Shown here: piece by piece, positions 31,818-40,344 of the stretch
Numbering within the stretch: the first letter of the stretch is position 1
Layout of the letters: each line of letters begins with the position of its first letter
Source: an uncultured Treponema sp.
Lineage (GTDB): Bacteria > Spirochaetota > Spirochaetia > Treponematales > Treponemataceae
NCBI GenBank assembly: GCA_910584475.1
Contig: CAJUBD010000015.1
Coordinates: 15,441 to 79,440 of the forward strand
Reading direction: 5' to 3'
Length of the DNA stretch: 64,000 nucleotides
Notes under the pieces: model-generated
Databases searched by the model: none
The model's input: the letters and a program-made list of their open reading frames with translations, nothing else
What the model was told of the DNA's origin: nothing
Position numbers and translations under genes: made by a program

Positions 31818-32849
31818 ATGGATTTTGTCGAACAGTTAAAGGAAAAGGCCAAAGCGGCCGGAAAGAAAATCGTTCTGTGCGAAGGCGAGGACAAGCGCGT
31901 CGTGGAAGCGGCGGCGGAAATCGTGCGCGAGGGAATCGCGAAAATCATCCTCATCGGAAACGCGGATGAGTGCAAGCGTGTCGCGCCCGAAACCGACATA
32001 AGCGGAATCGAGCTTGTCGACCCTGCGACCAGCTCGAACATCGACAAGTACGCGGAAATCTTGTTCAAGGCGCGCGAAGGAAAGGTAAACAAGAAAACCG
32101 GCGCGCCCGAATATGCCACGGTGGAAGACGCGAAAGCCTATTTGCTCAAAGACCGCACGATGTTTGGCGCACTTATTCTAAAGGCGGGCGATGCCGACGG
32201 CTTCGTTTCTGGCGCATGCCATTCCACGGCGAACACGCTCCGCCCTGGTCTTCAAGTCATAAAGACGGCGGCGGGAATCAAGACTGTCTCTTCAAGTTTC
32301 ATTATGGTCGCGCCCCAAGGCGGCAACAAGTATATTCCAGAAGGCGTCGCGCTTTTGGCGGACTGCGCGATAAACATCGAGCCTTCCGCCGAGGAGCTTT
32401 CGGACATCGCGCTCGCCACTGCCGACACCGCGAAAAAAATCGCGGGAATCGAGCCGCGCGTCGCGCTTCTTTCGTTCAGTACCAAGGGAAGCGGAAACGA
32501 CGACAAATTTTTCAAGAGCGTTCCGAAGGTGCAGGAAGCCGTGAAAATCGCAAAGGAAAAAGCGCCAAGTCTTGCGCTTGACGGCGAGTTCCAGTTTGAC
32601 GCGGCGGTCGCCCCGGAAGTGGGCGCGCTCAAAGCCCCGGGAAGCGATGTGGCGGGGCACGCGAATGTCTTCGTTTTTCCCAACATCAACGCGGGCAATA
32701 TCGGCTACAAAATCGCGCAGAGAATGGGCGGCTGGATGGCCATCGGTCCTGTGTGTCAGGGATTTGCCAAGCCTCTCAACGACTTGAGCCGAGGCTGCAA
32801 CGTCAGCGACATCGTGGCGACCGTAGCGGTTACCGCTTTGCAGGCATAG
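31818..32849 (+). CDS. pta: Phosphate acetyltransferase
   Basis: 343 residues, the short Pta form. KIVLCEGEDKRVVEAAAEIV is the N-terminal signature. GLVSGACHSTANTLRPGLQ-type sequence (FVSGACHSTANTLRP, about 131-145), ALLSFSTKGSGNDDKF (about 214-229) and the C-terminal VFPNINAGNIGYKIAQRMGG (about 290-309) are the classic phosphotransacetylase motifs. It interconverts acetyl-CoA and acetyl phosphate, here likely for acetate production in fermentative growth. ackA is not in the window. The leader element sits directly before its Shine-Dalgarno sequence. Confidence 0.97.
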   Translation: MDFVEQLKEKAKAAGKKIVLCEGEDKRVVEAAAEIVREGIAKIILIGNADECKRVAPETDISGIELVDPATSSNIDKYAEILFKAREGKVNKKTGAPEYATVEDAKAYLLKDRTMFGALILKAGDADGFVSGACHSTANTLRPGLQVIKTAAGIKTVSSSFIMVAPQGGNKYIPEGVALLADCAINIEPSAEELSDIALATADTAKKIAGIEPRVALLSFSTKGSGNDDKFFKSVPKVQEAVKIAKEKAPSLALDGEFQFDAAVAPEVGALKAPGSDVAGHANVFVFPNINAGNIGYKIAQRMGGWMAIGPVCQGFAKPLNDLSRGCNVSDIVATVAVTALQA

Positions 32850-32864
32850 TTCAAGGCAAAAAAA

Positions 32865-32885
32865 ATCCGCCCTAAAAAGGCGGAT
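32865..32885 (-). terminator. Terminator of tRNA-Val (minus strand)
   Basis: ATCCGCC..GGCGGAT stem; on the minus strand it is followed by a T8 run (complement of 32858-32865). It lies just after the tRNA 3' end and converges on pta. Confidence 0.8.
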
Positions 32886-32888
32886 CTT

Positions 32889-32960
32889 TAGACGATGTTG
32901 GAGTTGGACCAACGACCCCTTCCGTGTGAAGGAAGTGCTCTACCACTGAGCTAATCGTCC
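32889..32960 (-). tRNA. tRNA-Val (anticodon CAC)
   Basis: On the minus strand: acceptor GGACGAT pairing with ATCGTC(T), D-arm GCTCAGTGGTAGAGC, anticodon arm CTTCC-TTCACAC-GGAAG with anticodon CAC, T-arm GTTGG-TCCAACT-CCAAC. The T-loop starts TCC instead of TTC, a small deviation. The CCA end is not encoded. Confidence 0.92.
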
Positions 32961-33071
32961 ACGAGAATGTAGATATTATATCATAAAAATTATTTTTGCG
33001 CAAGGGGAAATCGCGGTAAATCTAAAAAATATTTTTGCAAATTTGGCAGTTGCTTTTCCCTGCGTCCCTTG

Positions 33072-33100
33072 TTCACAAAAAATCCGTTTTGTGCTATAAT
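33072..33100 (+). promoter_or_regulatory. ribF promoter
   Basis: TTCACA (33072-33077), 17-bp spacer, TGCTATAAT with the -10 box at 33095-33100. ATG 33109 follows eight bases later. Confidence 0.65.
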
Positions 33101-33108
33101 TTTTCCGG

Positions 33109-34035
33109 ATGGAAATTTTTTCTTGGGAAGATGCAGTTCGACTTTCTCGCATAACGCGCGAAACTTCGCGATTCGAATCAAATTCCGCCTTAAAACTGCA
33201 AACGGAAAATTCAAAACAAACTTCAAACCATTCACTATTAACTATTGACTCTTCATTGTCAAGTGCTTCGGCGGTCGCAATCGGCGGCTTCGATGGAATG
33301 CACATCGGGCACGAGGTTCTTTTTCAGGCAGTGTTGGAATACAAGAATTCTCATCCAGAAACGCGCGCTGGCATCGTGACATTTTCGCGCTCTCCTGGCG
33401 TCCTGAAGAATTCGCGCTATGAGGGCGACGTTTCCACCGAGCGTCTCAAACTGAAATTTTTTGAAAAAAAAGGCTTTGATTTCTGCATAATGATTGACTT
33501 TTCTTTGCATTTCAGTAAAATAAAAGGAAGGGATTTTCTCGACATCGTGAGAAAATTTTGCGCCATGCAATTTTTGGCGGCGGGCACTGATTTCCGCCTG
33601 GGCCATAACTCTGACACCGGCGTTGCCGAACTGTCGTGTTACGCGGCTTCTTGCGGTTTGGAGCTAAAGGTTTTGGACGACGTTGTGTTCAAAGGAAAGC
33701 GCGTCAGTTCGAGCCTTATCCGCGGCGCGGTTCGCGAGGGCGACTTTGATTTTGCCTCGTCGCTTTTGGGCCGGCCGTATTGTCTTGACGGATTGCCACT
33801 TGATTTCAAGGTCGGCGGCTCGTCGGATGCCACACTGTCAATGATTGCAAGCAGGAATACGACGCAAGTTTTGCCGGAAAGCGGGTGTTTTCGGGTGCGC
33901 GTCGCGTTCGCTGGTGGGGACGGCTATTCGCAAAATGTTGATGCCGTGCTGCACGTGGAATCTTCATTCCTTCGCCTGGAATTTCCACCCGAGCAAAATT
34001 TGTCGCGCGTCGAAAGAATCGAATTCATCGTCTGA
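33109..34035 (+). CDS. ribF: RibF-like FAD synthetase with degenerate flavokinase region
   Basis: 308 residues. The FMN adenylyltransferase domain is clear: AVAIGGFDGMHIGH (about 54-67), ITFSRSP-like VTFSRSPG, AGTDFRLGHN (about 162-171) and RVSSSLIRGAVREGD (about 197-211). The expected C-terminal flavokinase signature G-x-x-L-G-F-P-T-A-N is absent; residues 220-308 are divergent, so FMN formation by this protein is doubtful. The N-terminus is about 40 residues longer than usual. The extra DNA (about 33165-33270) contains heptamer-like repeats (CACTATTAACTATTGAC). The -10 box eight bases before ATG supports this start. Confidence 0.75.
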   Translation: MEIFSWEDAVRLSRITRETSRFESNSALKLQTENSKQTSNHSLLTIDSSLSSASAVAIGGFDGMHIGHEVLFQAVLEYKNSHPETRAGIVTFSRSPGVLKNSRYEGDVSTERLKLKFFEKKGFDFCIMIDFSLHFSKIKGRDFLDIVRKFCAMQFLAAGTDFRLGHNSDTGVAELSCYAASCGLELKVLDDVVFKGKRVSSSLIRGAVREGDFDFASSLLGRPYCLDGLPLDFKVGGSSDATLSMIASRNTTQVLPESGCFRVRVAFAGGDGYSQNVDAVLHVESSFLRLEFPPEQNLSRVERIEFIV

Positions 34036-34062
34036 TGAATGAATAGAAATTGATAGAGGCTG

Positions 34063-34110
34063 CCTAAAAAATTGATTGTACTTGGATTTTTTAGGATAGA
34101 CTTTTTTAGG
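34063..34110 (+). promoter_or_regulatory. rpsO leader with alternative anti-SD pairing
   Basis: CCTAAAAAAT (34063-34072) pairs perfectly with ATTTTTTAGG (34086-34095). A second copy TTTTTTAGG (34102-34110) contains the start of the rpsO Shine-Dalgarno AGGAG. The same upstream strand can therefore form either of two helices, one leaving the SD free and one covering it. Confidence 0.55.
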
Positions 34111-34119
34111 AGAAAAATT

Positions 34120-34389
34120 ATGGCACTTTCAAAAGAATTGTCGCATTCAATCGTGGCAAAATTCGGAGCGAATGAAAACGACACGGGCAATGTACGCGTT
34201 CAGGTCGCGCTTTTGACGGAACGAATCAAGCAGCTCACGGCGCATGTCGCCAACTATCCGCAGGATTCGAATTCAAAACGCAGCATGATGAAGCTTGTCG
34301 GTCAGCGCAAGAGATTCCTTAAGTATTTTCAGCGCACGGACTTGGAAGGCTACCGCGCCCTCATCAAAGAACTCGGACTTCGCAAGTAG
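34120..34389 (+). CDS. rpsO: 30S ribosomal protein S15
   Basis: 89 residues, normal. MALSKE..IVAKFG, DTGNVRVQVALLTERIKQLTAHV and QRKRFLKYFQRTDLEGYRALIKELGLRK are the S15 hallmarks. It binds 16S rRNA helix 22 and often represses its own mRNA. ATG 34120 follows AGGAG at a normal distance. pnp follows 76 bp downstream, the usual rpsO-pnp arrangement, separated by a hairpin. Confidence 0.98.
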   Translation: MALSKELSHSIVAKFGANENDTGNVRVQVALLTERIKQLTAHVANYPQDSNSKRSMMKLVGQRKRFLKYFQRTDLEGYRALIKELGLRK

Positions 34390-34395
34390 AATTCT

Positions 34396-34413
34396 GGCCG
34401 CGAAATCGCGGCC
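34396..34413 (+). terminator. rpsO-pnp intergenic hairpin
   Basis: GGCCGCGA-aa-TCGCGGCC. The following sequence is only weakly T-rich, so it may be an RNase III site or attenuator rather than a full terminator. Confidence 0.55.
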
Positions 34414-34465
34414 AAATTTGTTTGCAAATTTCAATTGAATTTATTTCAAGGAACGTGAAAAGAAT

Positions 34466-36565
34466 ATGGCAGTAGAAAGAGTGACTTACAAAATCGGCGA
34501 CGAGGAACTTGTCCTCGAAACCGGCAGGATGGGAAAGCAGGCCAACGGATGCGTCTACGCGCAGTTCGCGGGCACTTCCGTAATCGCCACGGTTTGCGCT
34601 TCGAGCACTGTGGTGGAGGGAATGGACTATGTTCCAGTTACGGTGGAATACAACGAAAAATTTTACGCGGCGGGGAAAATTCCCGGAGGATTCGTAAAGC
34701 GCGAAGGTCGACCGAAGGACAAGGAAATTTTGGTTTCGCGCCTGATTGACCGCCCGATGCGTCCGCTTTTCGAGATGTCGTTTGGACGGGAAATCCAAAT
34801 CGTTCCGACTTGCGTGAGCGCGGACGGAATCCACACGCCAGACATTTTGGCGGTAATCGCTTCAAGCGCGGCGGTGACGATTTCGGACATTCCTTTCCAT
34901 GGGCCTGTGGCCGCTTGCCGCGTGGGCTACATCGACGGAAAATACGTCATCAATCCGACTTTCCAAGAACAGGAAAAGGCGCAGCTTGAAATCGTCGTGG
35001 CGGGAACGAAGGACGGCTTTACGATGGTTGAGGGCGGCGCGAACGAGGCCACCGAAGAAGTGATGCTCGGCGCGTTGAACGAGGCGCAGAAATTCATCAC
35101 GGACATGTGCTTGCTTCAGGAGGAATTGCAGAAAAAGGCGGGCAAGGAAAAACTGCCGCTCGCGCCGCTCGACGTGACGCTTGAAAATGCCGAGGCGATC
35201 GAGGCGGAAGCCACGCCGCTTTTGAAGGAGGCTTGTTTCCGCGACGGAAAGCAAAATCGCGGCAAGGCGATTCGCGAGGCCATCGCGAAGATAAAGGAAA
35301 ATCATGCCGAACAATTGGCGGACGAAATTCAGGCGAAACTTTTCTCAGGCCTTATGGACGACATTCAGTACAAACTTTTGCGAAAAAGCATTTTGGATGA
35401 AGGCGTGAGAATTGACGGAAGAAAGTGCGACGAGATTCGCCCCATCAATTGCGAAGTGAATGTCCTGCCTCAGCCGCACGGAAGTGCGCTTTTTACTCGC
35501 GGTGAAACTCAGTCGCTCGCGGTGACGACGCTCGGCACTTTGATGGACGAGCAGGAATACGATGACATCGACGGCGAGCGAAGCGAGCATTTTATTTTGC
35601 ATTACAATTTTCCGCCTTATTCTGTCGGCGAAACCGGCCGTCTCACCACTGGCCGCCGCGAAATCGGGCACGGCAATTTGGCGCGACGCTCGCTTGAGCC
35701 GATGGTTCCAAGCCGCGAAGAATTCCCGTACACAATCCGCGTTGTTTCGGAAATACTTGAGTCGAACGGCTCTTCTTCGCAGGCTTCCACTTGCGGCGGC
35801 ACGCTTTCGATGTTGGCGGCGGGCGTTCCGATGAAAAAAATGGTCGCGGGAATTGCGATGGGATTGATTACCGAGGGCGAACATTACGAGCGATACAAGA
35901 TTCTTTCTGACATTCTCGGCGAGGAAGACCATCTCGGCGACATGGATTTCAAAGTGGCTGGAACTCGCGACGGAATCACCGGATTCCAGATGGACATCAA
36001 GATTCCCGGCGTCACGACTGAAATCATGCAAAAAGCTTTGGAGCAGGCGCGCGTGGGACGGCTGCACATTCTCGGCATCATGGAACAATGCATTTCAAAG
36101 CCGCAGGCGATTTCCGCTTTCGCGCCGAAAATCCTTTCGATGAAAATTCCGATTGACAGAATCGGGGCGTTGATTGGTCCTGGCGGAAAGAACGTCAAGG
36201 CTTTGTGCGCCGAATACGGCGTTACGATCAATACGGACGACGACGGAACCGTTACGATTTACGGAAAGACAGGACAGTCCGCTGAAGCCGCGAAAAAGGC
36301 CGTCAAGGGCATCACCGAAGATCCCGAGCCTGGCACGATTTATCAGGGCACGGTAAAAAGCATCAAAGACTTCGGCGCCTTCATCGAAATTCTTCCGGGA
36401 AAAGAAGGGCTTTGCCACATTTCCAAACTTTCGCATGGTCGCGTGGAAAAAGTGACCGACGTAATCAAGGAAGGACAAGTGATTCCCGTAAAACTTTTGG
36501 AAGTGGATCAGCGCGGAAGATTGCAGCTTTCATACATCGATGCGCTCGACGAACAAAAAAAGTGA
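34466..36565 (+). CDS. pnp: Polynucleotide phosphorylase
   Basis: 699 residues. Two RNase PH-like domains (about 10-230 and 310-540) flank a helical domain. GGTLSMLAAGVPMKKMVAGIAMGLI (about 438-462) lies in the active domain. The KH domain has IPIDRIGALIGPGGKNVKALC (about 558-578), and the S1 domain begins GTIYQGTVKSIKDFGAFIE (about 623-641). It degrades RNA 3'-5' phosphorolytically as a trimer and joins the degradosome. AAGGA lies about 12 bases before ATG. The order rpsO-pnp is conserved in many bacteria. Confidence 0.98.
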   Translation: MAVERVTYKIGDEELVLETGRMGKQANGCVYAQFAGTSVIATVCASSTVVEGMDYVPVTVEYNEKFYAAGKIPGGFVKREGRPKDKEILVSRLIDRPMRPLFEMSFGREIQIVPTCVSADGIHTPDILAVIASSAAVTISDIPFHGPVAACRVGYIDGKYVINPTFQEQEKAQLEIVVAGTKDGFTMVEGGANEATEEVMLGALNEAQKFITDMCLLQEELQKKAGKEKLPLAPLDVTLENAEAIEAEATPLLKEACFRDGKQNRGKAIREAIAKIKENHAEQLADEIQAKLFSGLMDDIQYKLLRKSILDEGVRIDGRKCDEIRPINCEVNVLPQPHGSALFTRGETQSLAVTTLGTLMDEQEYDDIDGERSEHFILHYNFPPYSVGETGRLTTGRREIGHGNLARRSLEPMVPSREEFPYTIRVVSEILESNGSSSQASTCGGTLSMLAAGVPMKKMVAGIAMGLITEGEHYERYKILSDILGEEDHLGDMDFKVAGTRDGITGFQMDIKIPGVTTEIMQKALEQARVGRLHILGIMEQCISKPQAISAFAPKILSMKIPIDRIGALIGPGGKNVKALCAEYGVTINTDDDGTVTIYGKTGQSAEAAKKAVKGITEDPEPGTIYQGTVKSIKDFGAFIEILPGKEGLCHISKLSHGRVEKVTDVIKEGQVIPVKLLEVDQRGRLQLSYIDALDEQKK

Positions 36566-36729
36566 ATAGGTAATAGGGTATAAGTAGTCGGTAATAGTCG
36601 CAGCTCGAAGAGTTGCGACTTGCGACAGAATGGTTGTGCGCGAGTTTTTGTGCTTTTTGTGAGCGAAGCGAACGAAAATGCGGGCGTTGCGAGCAAACCA
36701 AAAATCGTTAAGCAACCGTAGGTTGCGAC
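36566..36729. repeat. Intergenic repeats between pnp and cdd
   Basis: Contains a GGTAATAGGGTATAAGTAG tract (36570-36588), the inverted repeat GTCGCAGCTC..GAGTTGCGAC (about 36597-36619) and GCAACC-gta-GGTTGC (36712-36726). The last ends three bases before the cdd ATG, where a Shine-Dalgarno sequence would be expected but is absent. Confidence 0.65.
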
Positions 36730-37137
36730 ATGGATTTGAAAAAGGAAAATTGGAAGATGCTCTACGAGCGGGCGGTCGCCGTGGTGAATCCGCGAAAGAT
36801 AAGCGAAACTGTCACTTGCGGAGAAGTGGGCGCGGCGATTCAAACTTTGGGCGGCAATGTCTACACGGGCGTTTGTGTCGATACGGCAAGCACGCTCGGA
36901 ATATGCGCGGAGCGAAACGCGATTTTCAACATGCTCACGAATGGCGAAAGTGAAATCGCGAAAATCGTCTGCATTTTGGACGGCAAATGTGGCGCTCCGT
37001 GCGGCGCGTGTCGCGAACTTTTGGCGCAGATTTGCGGAAAGCGTGCGTCTCAAGTTGAAATCCTGATGGACGCTGAAACGATGCGCGTCGCGACTTTGAA
37101 AGAACTTTGCCCCGAATGGTGGCTGGAAATCAGTTAA
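36730..37137 (+). CDS. cdd: Cytidine deaminase family protein
   Basis: 135 residues, the size of the tetrameric class. The zinc site is complete: GICAERNAIF (Cys-Ala-Glu, about 57-66) and CGAPCGACRELL (Cys-x2-Cys, about 86-97). It deaminates cytidine or a related nucleoside for pyrimidine salvage. A blasticidin-type deaminase cannot be excluded from motifs alone. No ribosome-binding site is visible; a GCAACC/GGTTGC hairpin occupies the leader. dut follows after a repeat-filled gap, so the pair links to dUTP and dUMP metabolism. Confidence 0.85.
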   Translation: MDLKKENWKMLYERAVAVVNPRKISETVTCGEVGAAIQTLGGNVYTGVCVDTASTLGICAERNAIFNMLTNGESEIAKIVCILDGKCGAPCGACRELLAQICGKRASQVEILMDAETMRVATLKELCPEWWLEIS

Positions 37138-37281
37138 CAATGAATAATTAGTAGTGCGAGTTTTCGCGAATGAAAGTGGAATTAGACGCAGATTCTCACG
37201 GCGCACGAGCGACGAAGTGAAATAAAATTCCGCTATGAAAACGGCGACAGCCGTATAAACGCGGATATAAATGGAGATGTT
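37138..37281. repeat. Truncated intergenic repeat between cdd and dut
   Basis: A stretch at 37191-37246 (TTCTCACG..GAAGTGAAATAAA..TATGAAAACGGCG) matches 31529-31583 within the MITE-like element. It is preceded by a GCGAGTTTTCGCG half-palindrome. No gene is evident. Confidence 0.65.
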
Positions 37282-37722
37282 GTGGAAAAAATCGAGATTT
37301 TTGTAAAGGCGGAAAACGGCGTCGCGCTTCCTGAATACAAGACTTTGGGCGCGGCGGGTGCGGATGTTTGCGCGCGTTTGGAAAGCCCTGTCGTGATGAA
37401 GCCGCTTTCGCGCGCGGTGATTCCGACCGGGCTTTTTTTCGCGATTCCGCAAGGCTTTGAAATCCAAGTGCGGCCGCGAAGCGGGCTTGCGGCGAAAAGC
37501 GGCGTTACGGTTTTGAACACGCCCGGCACGATTGACAGTGACTATCGCGGCGAACTCAAAGTTATTCTCATCAATTTAGGCGAGACGGATTTCATCGTGA
37601 AAGACGGCGACAGAATCGCGCAGATTGTAGCCGCTCCGATTACGCAGGCGATTTTTTCGCGGACGGAAAATCTCGATGAAACCGAGCGCGGAGAAGGCGG
37701 CTTCGGCTCTACGGGAATTTAA
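37282..37722 (+). CDS. dut: Deoxyuridine 5'-triphosphate nucleotidohydrolase
   Basis: 146 residues from GTG 37282; no in-frame ATG lies nearby. All five dUTPase motifs are present: TLGAAGADVCA (about 21-31), RPRSGLAAKSG (about 63-73), NTPGTIDSDYRGELKV (about 78-93), GDRIAQIV (about 112-119) and the C-terminal RGEGGFGSTG. It hydrolyses dUTP to dUMP as a homotrimer, preventing uracil incorporation and supplying thymidylate synthesis. Confidence 0.96.
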   Translation: MEKIEIFVKAENGVALPEYKTLGAAGADVCARLESPVVMKPLSRAVIPTGLFFAIPQGFEIQVRPRSGLAAKSGVTVLNTPGTIDSDYRGELKVILINLGETDFIVKDGDRIAQIVAAPITQAIFSRTENLDETERGEGGFGSTGI

Positions 37723-37916
37723 TACAGTGGATGGTGCGCGAGTTTTCGTGGTTCTTTAGAACAAAAAGTAATGGGTAATAAGTAGGTAATAAGTAGGTAA
37801 TAAGTAGTAAGTAATAGTGCGAGTTTGCGCTTTGCGCAAACTCGTTAGCGTAGCGGCGCACGGTCGCAAGACATGCGATGTAAGTCGTAGGCTTGCAGTT
37901 TCTTTATTTGTAAAAA
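37723..37916. repeat. Composite repeat before lptF
   Basis: Three or more copies of GTAATAAGTAG in tandem (37769-37816) lead into the perfect hairpin CGAGTTTGCGC-ttt-GCGCAAACTCG (37820-37844). The hairpin is a relative of hairpin 1 of the three-stem leaders. No coding capacity seen. Confidence 0.85.
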
Positions 37917-39170
37917 ATGTTTTCAAAAAAAATATTTGACTTAAAAGAAAAAATTCTCGGAACTAAAATTTTCCAAAAGATGAATTGTGCACTTGACTTG
38001 CTTTTGAAAAAAGGCAAAAGAATTTTCATTCATGTCAAATTCAAAAAGCGCGCGAACCACGACAGGACGCTTGTGCGCTATATTGTGCGTGAGCTGCTCG
38101 TTTATTTTTTCGCAATGTTCTTGGTTTTCTTTTTGATTTTTTTCGTGAACCAGATTCTGCTTTTTATGAAGCAGCTTTTGGGAAAGCGCATTCCGATTTC
38201 CGACGCGATGAAACTCATGCTTTATTCGCTGCCCTTTGTAATCGCGCAGTCCGCGCCTTTCGCGACGCTCACTGGATTTTTGATGTGTCTCGGGCGAATG
38301 GTGAGCGACAACGAAATCCTGATTTTCCGCGCCTCGGGATTTTCGCTTGGAAGGCTTTTGTTGCGACCGATTTTAATTTTGGGAATCGTGATTTCCCTTT
38401 TTTCTTTTTTCGTGAACGACTACCTTTTGCCGCTCGGCACTTCCGCCACGCGCACCCAGCTTCGAAAGACAATCGCCTCGAACCCGACGATGGAAATCGA
38501 AGCTAACAGCATAAAGCGAATGAACGATACGACCGTCGTAATCGGCGGCGTTCAGGATAAAGTCATAAGCGACCTCGTGCTTTTTGACCGTGACTCCGAC
38601 GGAAGGCAGCGCGTGATCGTCGCGGGAAAGACTTTGGCGGACAGCGGCGCGATGGAGGGGGTGAGCATGCGGTTCGACATGAGCGACGCTTGCATCACGG
38701 TTTTCGACAGAAGGGAGAAAAGCGATTTCGACGTGATGACTTCCAAATTGATGTCGCTGAATCTTTTTGAAAGCACGGTCTTCAATTTCGAGCGGCGCAT
38801 TTCGCCCTCGGAAATGACGAGCCACGATCTCGGAAAAAAAATCCGCGATATGAAAAAGAATTCCGAAGGCAGTGCGCAGGAACTCAACATGAATGTGCTT
38901 GAATACAACAAGAAATTTTCGCTTCCTTTCGGCTCGTTTTTTTTCGCGTTTTTGGCGATGCCGCTCGCGCTGCTTTTCGGAAAGGTGAACGGACAGACAA
39001 TCGGGCTTGTAGTGGGCATTTTCATTTCGTTCGTATATTGGGCGATGATGACCGTGGGAATCCAACTTGGCATGCGAAACGGGATGAATGGATTCTTCTT
39101 GATGTGGCTTCCGAACGCGACGGTTGGAATCGCGTCTATAATTTTTTATATGCTCGCGCGGCGAAAATAA
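37917..39170 (+). CDS. lptF: LptF/LptG family permease (first of pair)
   Basis: 417 residues. After a basic N-terminus, membrane helices lie at about 58-82 (ELLVYFFAMFLVFFLIFFVNQ), 96-125 and 145-165. A large periplasmic beta domain (about 175-320) follows, then three C-terminal helices. This is the YjgP/YjgQ topology of the LptB2FG transporter that extracts lipopolysaccharide-like lipid from the inner membrane. Treponemes are often said to lack typical LPS, so the cargo may be another lipid (inference). No Shine-Dalgarno site is visible; ATG 37981 is an alternative start. lptG follows 12 bases downstream. Confidence 0.85.
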   Translation: MFSKKIFDLKEKILGTKIFQKMNCALDLLLKKGKRIFIHVKFKKRANHDRTLVRYIVRELLVYFFAMFLVFFLIFFVNQILLFMKQLLGKRIPISDAMKLMLYSLPFVIAQSAPFATLTGFLMCLGRMVSDNEILIFRASGFSLGRLLLRPILILGIVISLFSFFVNDYLLPLGTSATRTQLRKTIASNPTMEIEANSIKRMNDTTVVIGGVQDKVISDLVLFDRDSDGRQRVIVAGKTLADSGAMEGVSMRFDMSDACITVFDRREKSDFDVMTSKLMSLNLFESTVFNFERRISPSEMTSHDLGKKIRDMKKNSEGSAQELNMNVLEYNKKFSLPFGSFFFAFLAMPLALLFGKVNGQTIGLVVGIFISFVYWAMMTVGIQLGMRNGMNGFFLMWLPNATVGIASIIFYMLARRK

Positions 39171-39182
39171 TTTGGCAATAAA

Positions 39183-40253
39183 ATGAAACTCGTGCTTTAT
39201 ATTTACAGGATGTTCTTTCCGCTTTTCCTCGCGGCGATGGTGACGTTCGCGTTCATCTTGGAAATGGTGGATTTGATGATGAACATCTGGCGTTACATCT
39301 ACAATTCCGTTCCGATGAACGTAGTCGGCACGATAATGCTGAATTTTTTGCCGAAGACTTTTACTTGGGCGATGCCGCTTGCGGTTTTGTTCGCCTCGTG
39401 CTTTATGCTTTCCACGCTTTATTCTAACAACGAGCTTACCGCGCTTTTCGCTTCGGGCGTTTCCCTCATACAATTCACCGCGCCGCTTCTGGCGCTTTCC
39501 GCGATTTTTTCCGTCGCGCTTTTTTTCTTTCAGGACAAAGTGGTGGTGAAGTCGAGCTTGAAATATGAGCAGGTGAAGTCCGCCGCGCTCAATCAGGAAA
39601 AGGACTTGGACAACGACAACATCGTCATAATAAGCGAAGGCGGGACGAAAATCTACAAGGCCGATTATTTCGACAACGACTTGCAGCGTTTGCGGAATCT
39701 GTGCGTGGTACTTCGCGGCGAGGACAAGGAATTGCGTTCGATTATAAGCGCGAACTACGCTTCCTGGAACGAAGGCCATTGGAGCACGCAGAATGGTTGG
39801 GAATATCGTTATGAAAATGGCGAGATGAAGGGCTTGCCGCTCGGACGCGAAGTCGAATTGACATTGGTAGAGCCGCCCGAGACTTTCAGGAACAACACGG
39901 TTTCCGTGGAGTCGGCTACGATTGAAGAAAGCCGCGCGTACATCGAGCACTTGCAAAAAACCGGCTTGCCTTTTTCCGAGGCCTTGAGCCAGTATTACAA
40001 CAAGTTTTCATTCCCGATCGTAGTGTTCATCGTGGCGTTCCTTTCGGTGGGAATTTCCGGCAAAGGCAGACGCAACGTTTTCGTCATAAGCCTCACTCTT
40101 TCTCTCGCGGCGGCGGTCTTGTTCTATGTGACGCAGATGGTCACGATGCTGATGGCGAAGTTCGGAATTCTTCCGCCCCTTTTCGGCGCGTGGCTTCCCG
40201 TGGTGCTTTTTATTTTTTTAAGCGTGGTGTTGCTGAAATATTCGCACACTTGA
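39183..40253 (+). CDS. lptG: LptF/LptG family permease (second of pair)
   Basis: 356 residues with the same topology as its neighbour: three N-terminal membrane helices (about 10-32, 50-78 and 93-115), a soluble beta-rich middle (about 120-265) and three C-terminal helices (SFPIVVFIVAFLSVGISGKGRRNVF onward). The two proteins would form the membrane dimer used by LptB. It starts 12 bases after lptF, so the genes form an operon. Which paralogue is F or G is assigned by order only. Confidence 0.8.
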   Translation: MKLVLYIYRMFFPLFLAAMVTFAFILEMVDLMMNIWRYIYNSVPMNVVGTIMLNFLPKTFTWAMPLAVLFASCFMLSTLYSNNELTALFASGVSLIQFTAPLLALSAIFSVALFFFQDKVVVKSSLKYEQVKSAALNQEKDLDNDNIVIISEGGTKIYKADYFDNDLQRLRNLCVVLRGEDKELRSIISANYASWNEGHWSTQNGWEYRYENGEMKGLPLGREVELTLVEPPETFRNNTVSVESATIEESRAYIEHLQKTGLPFSEALSQYYNKFSFPIVVFIVAFLSVGISGKGRRNVFVISLTLSLAAAVLFYVTQMVTMLMAKFGILPPLFGAWLPVVLFIFLSVVLLKYSHT

Positions 40254-40309
40254 ATTGCGATTTTTACAAAAAGGCTCTCCGCTATGCAACAACTCAATTC
40301 AATTCTCTG

Positions 40310-40338
40310 CTGACAAAATTCCGAAAATGTGCTACAAT
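40310..40338 (+). promoter_or_regulatory. tgt promoter
   Basis: CTGACA (40310-40315), 17-bp spacer, TGCTACAAT with the -10 box at 40333-40338. ATG 40345 is six bases downstream. Confidence 0.75.
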
Positions 40339-40344
40339 TCCTTG

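Noticed and set aside
37769..37816. Tandem GTAATAAGTAG units as a CRISPR or iteron origin
   Set aside because: Units are only 11 bp, degenerate, adjacent to an intergenic palindrome, and recur at other gene ends; no replication gene nearby.
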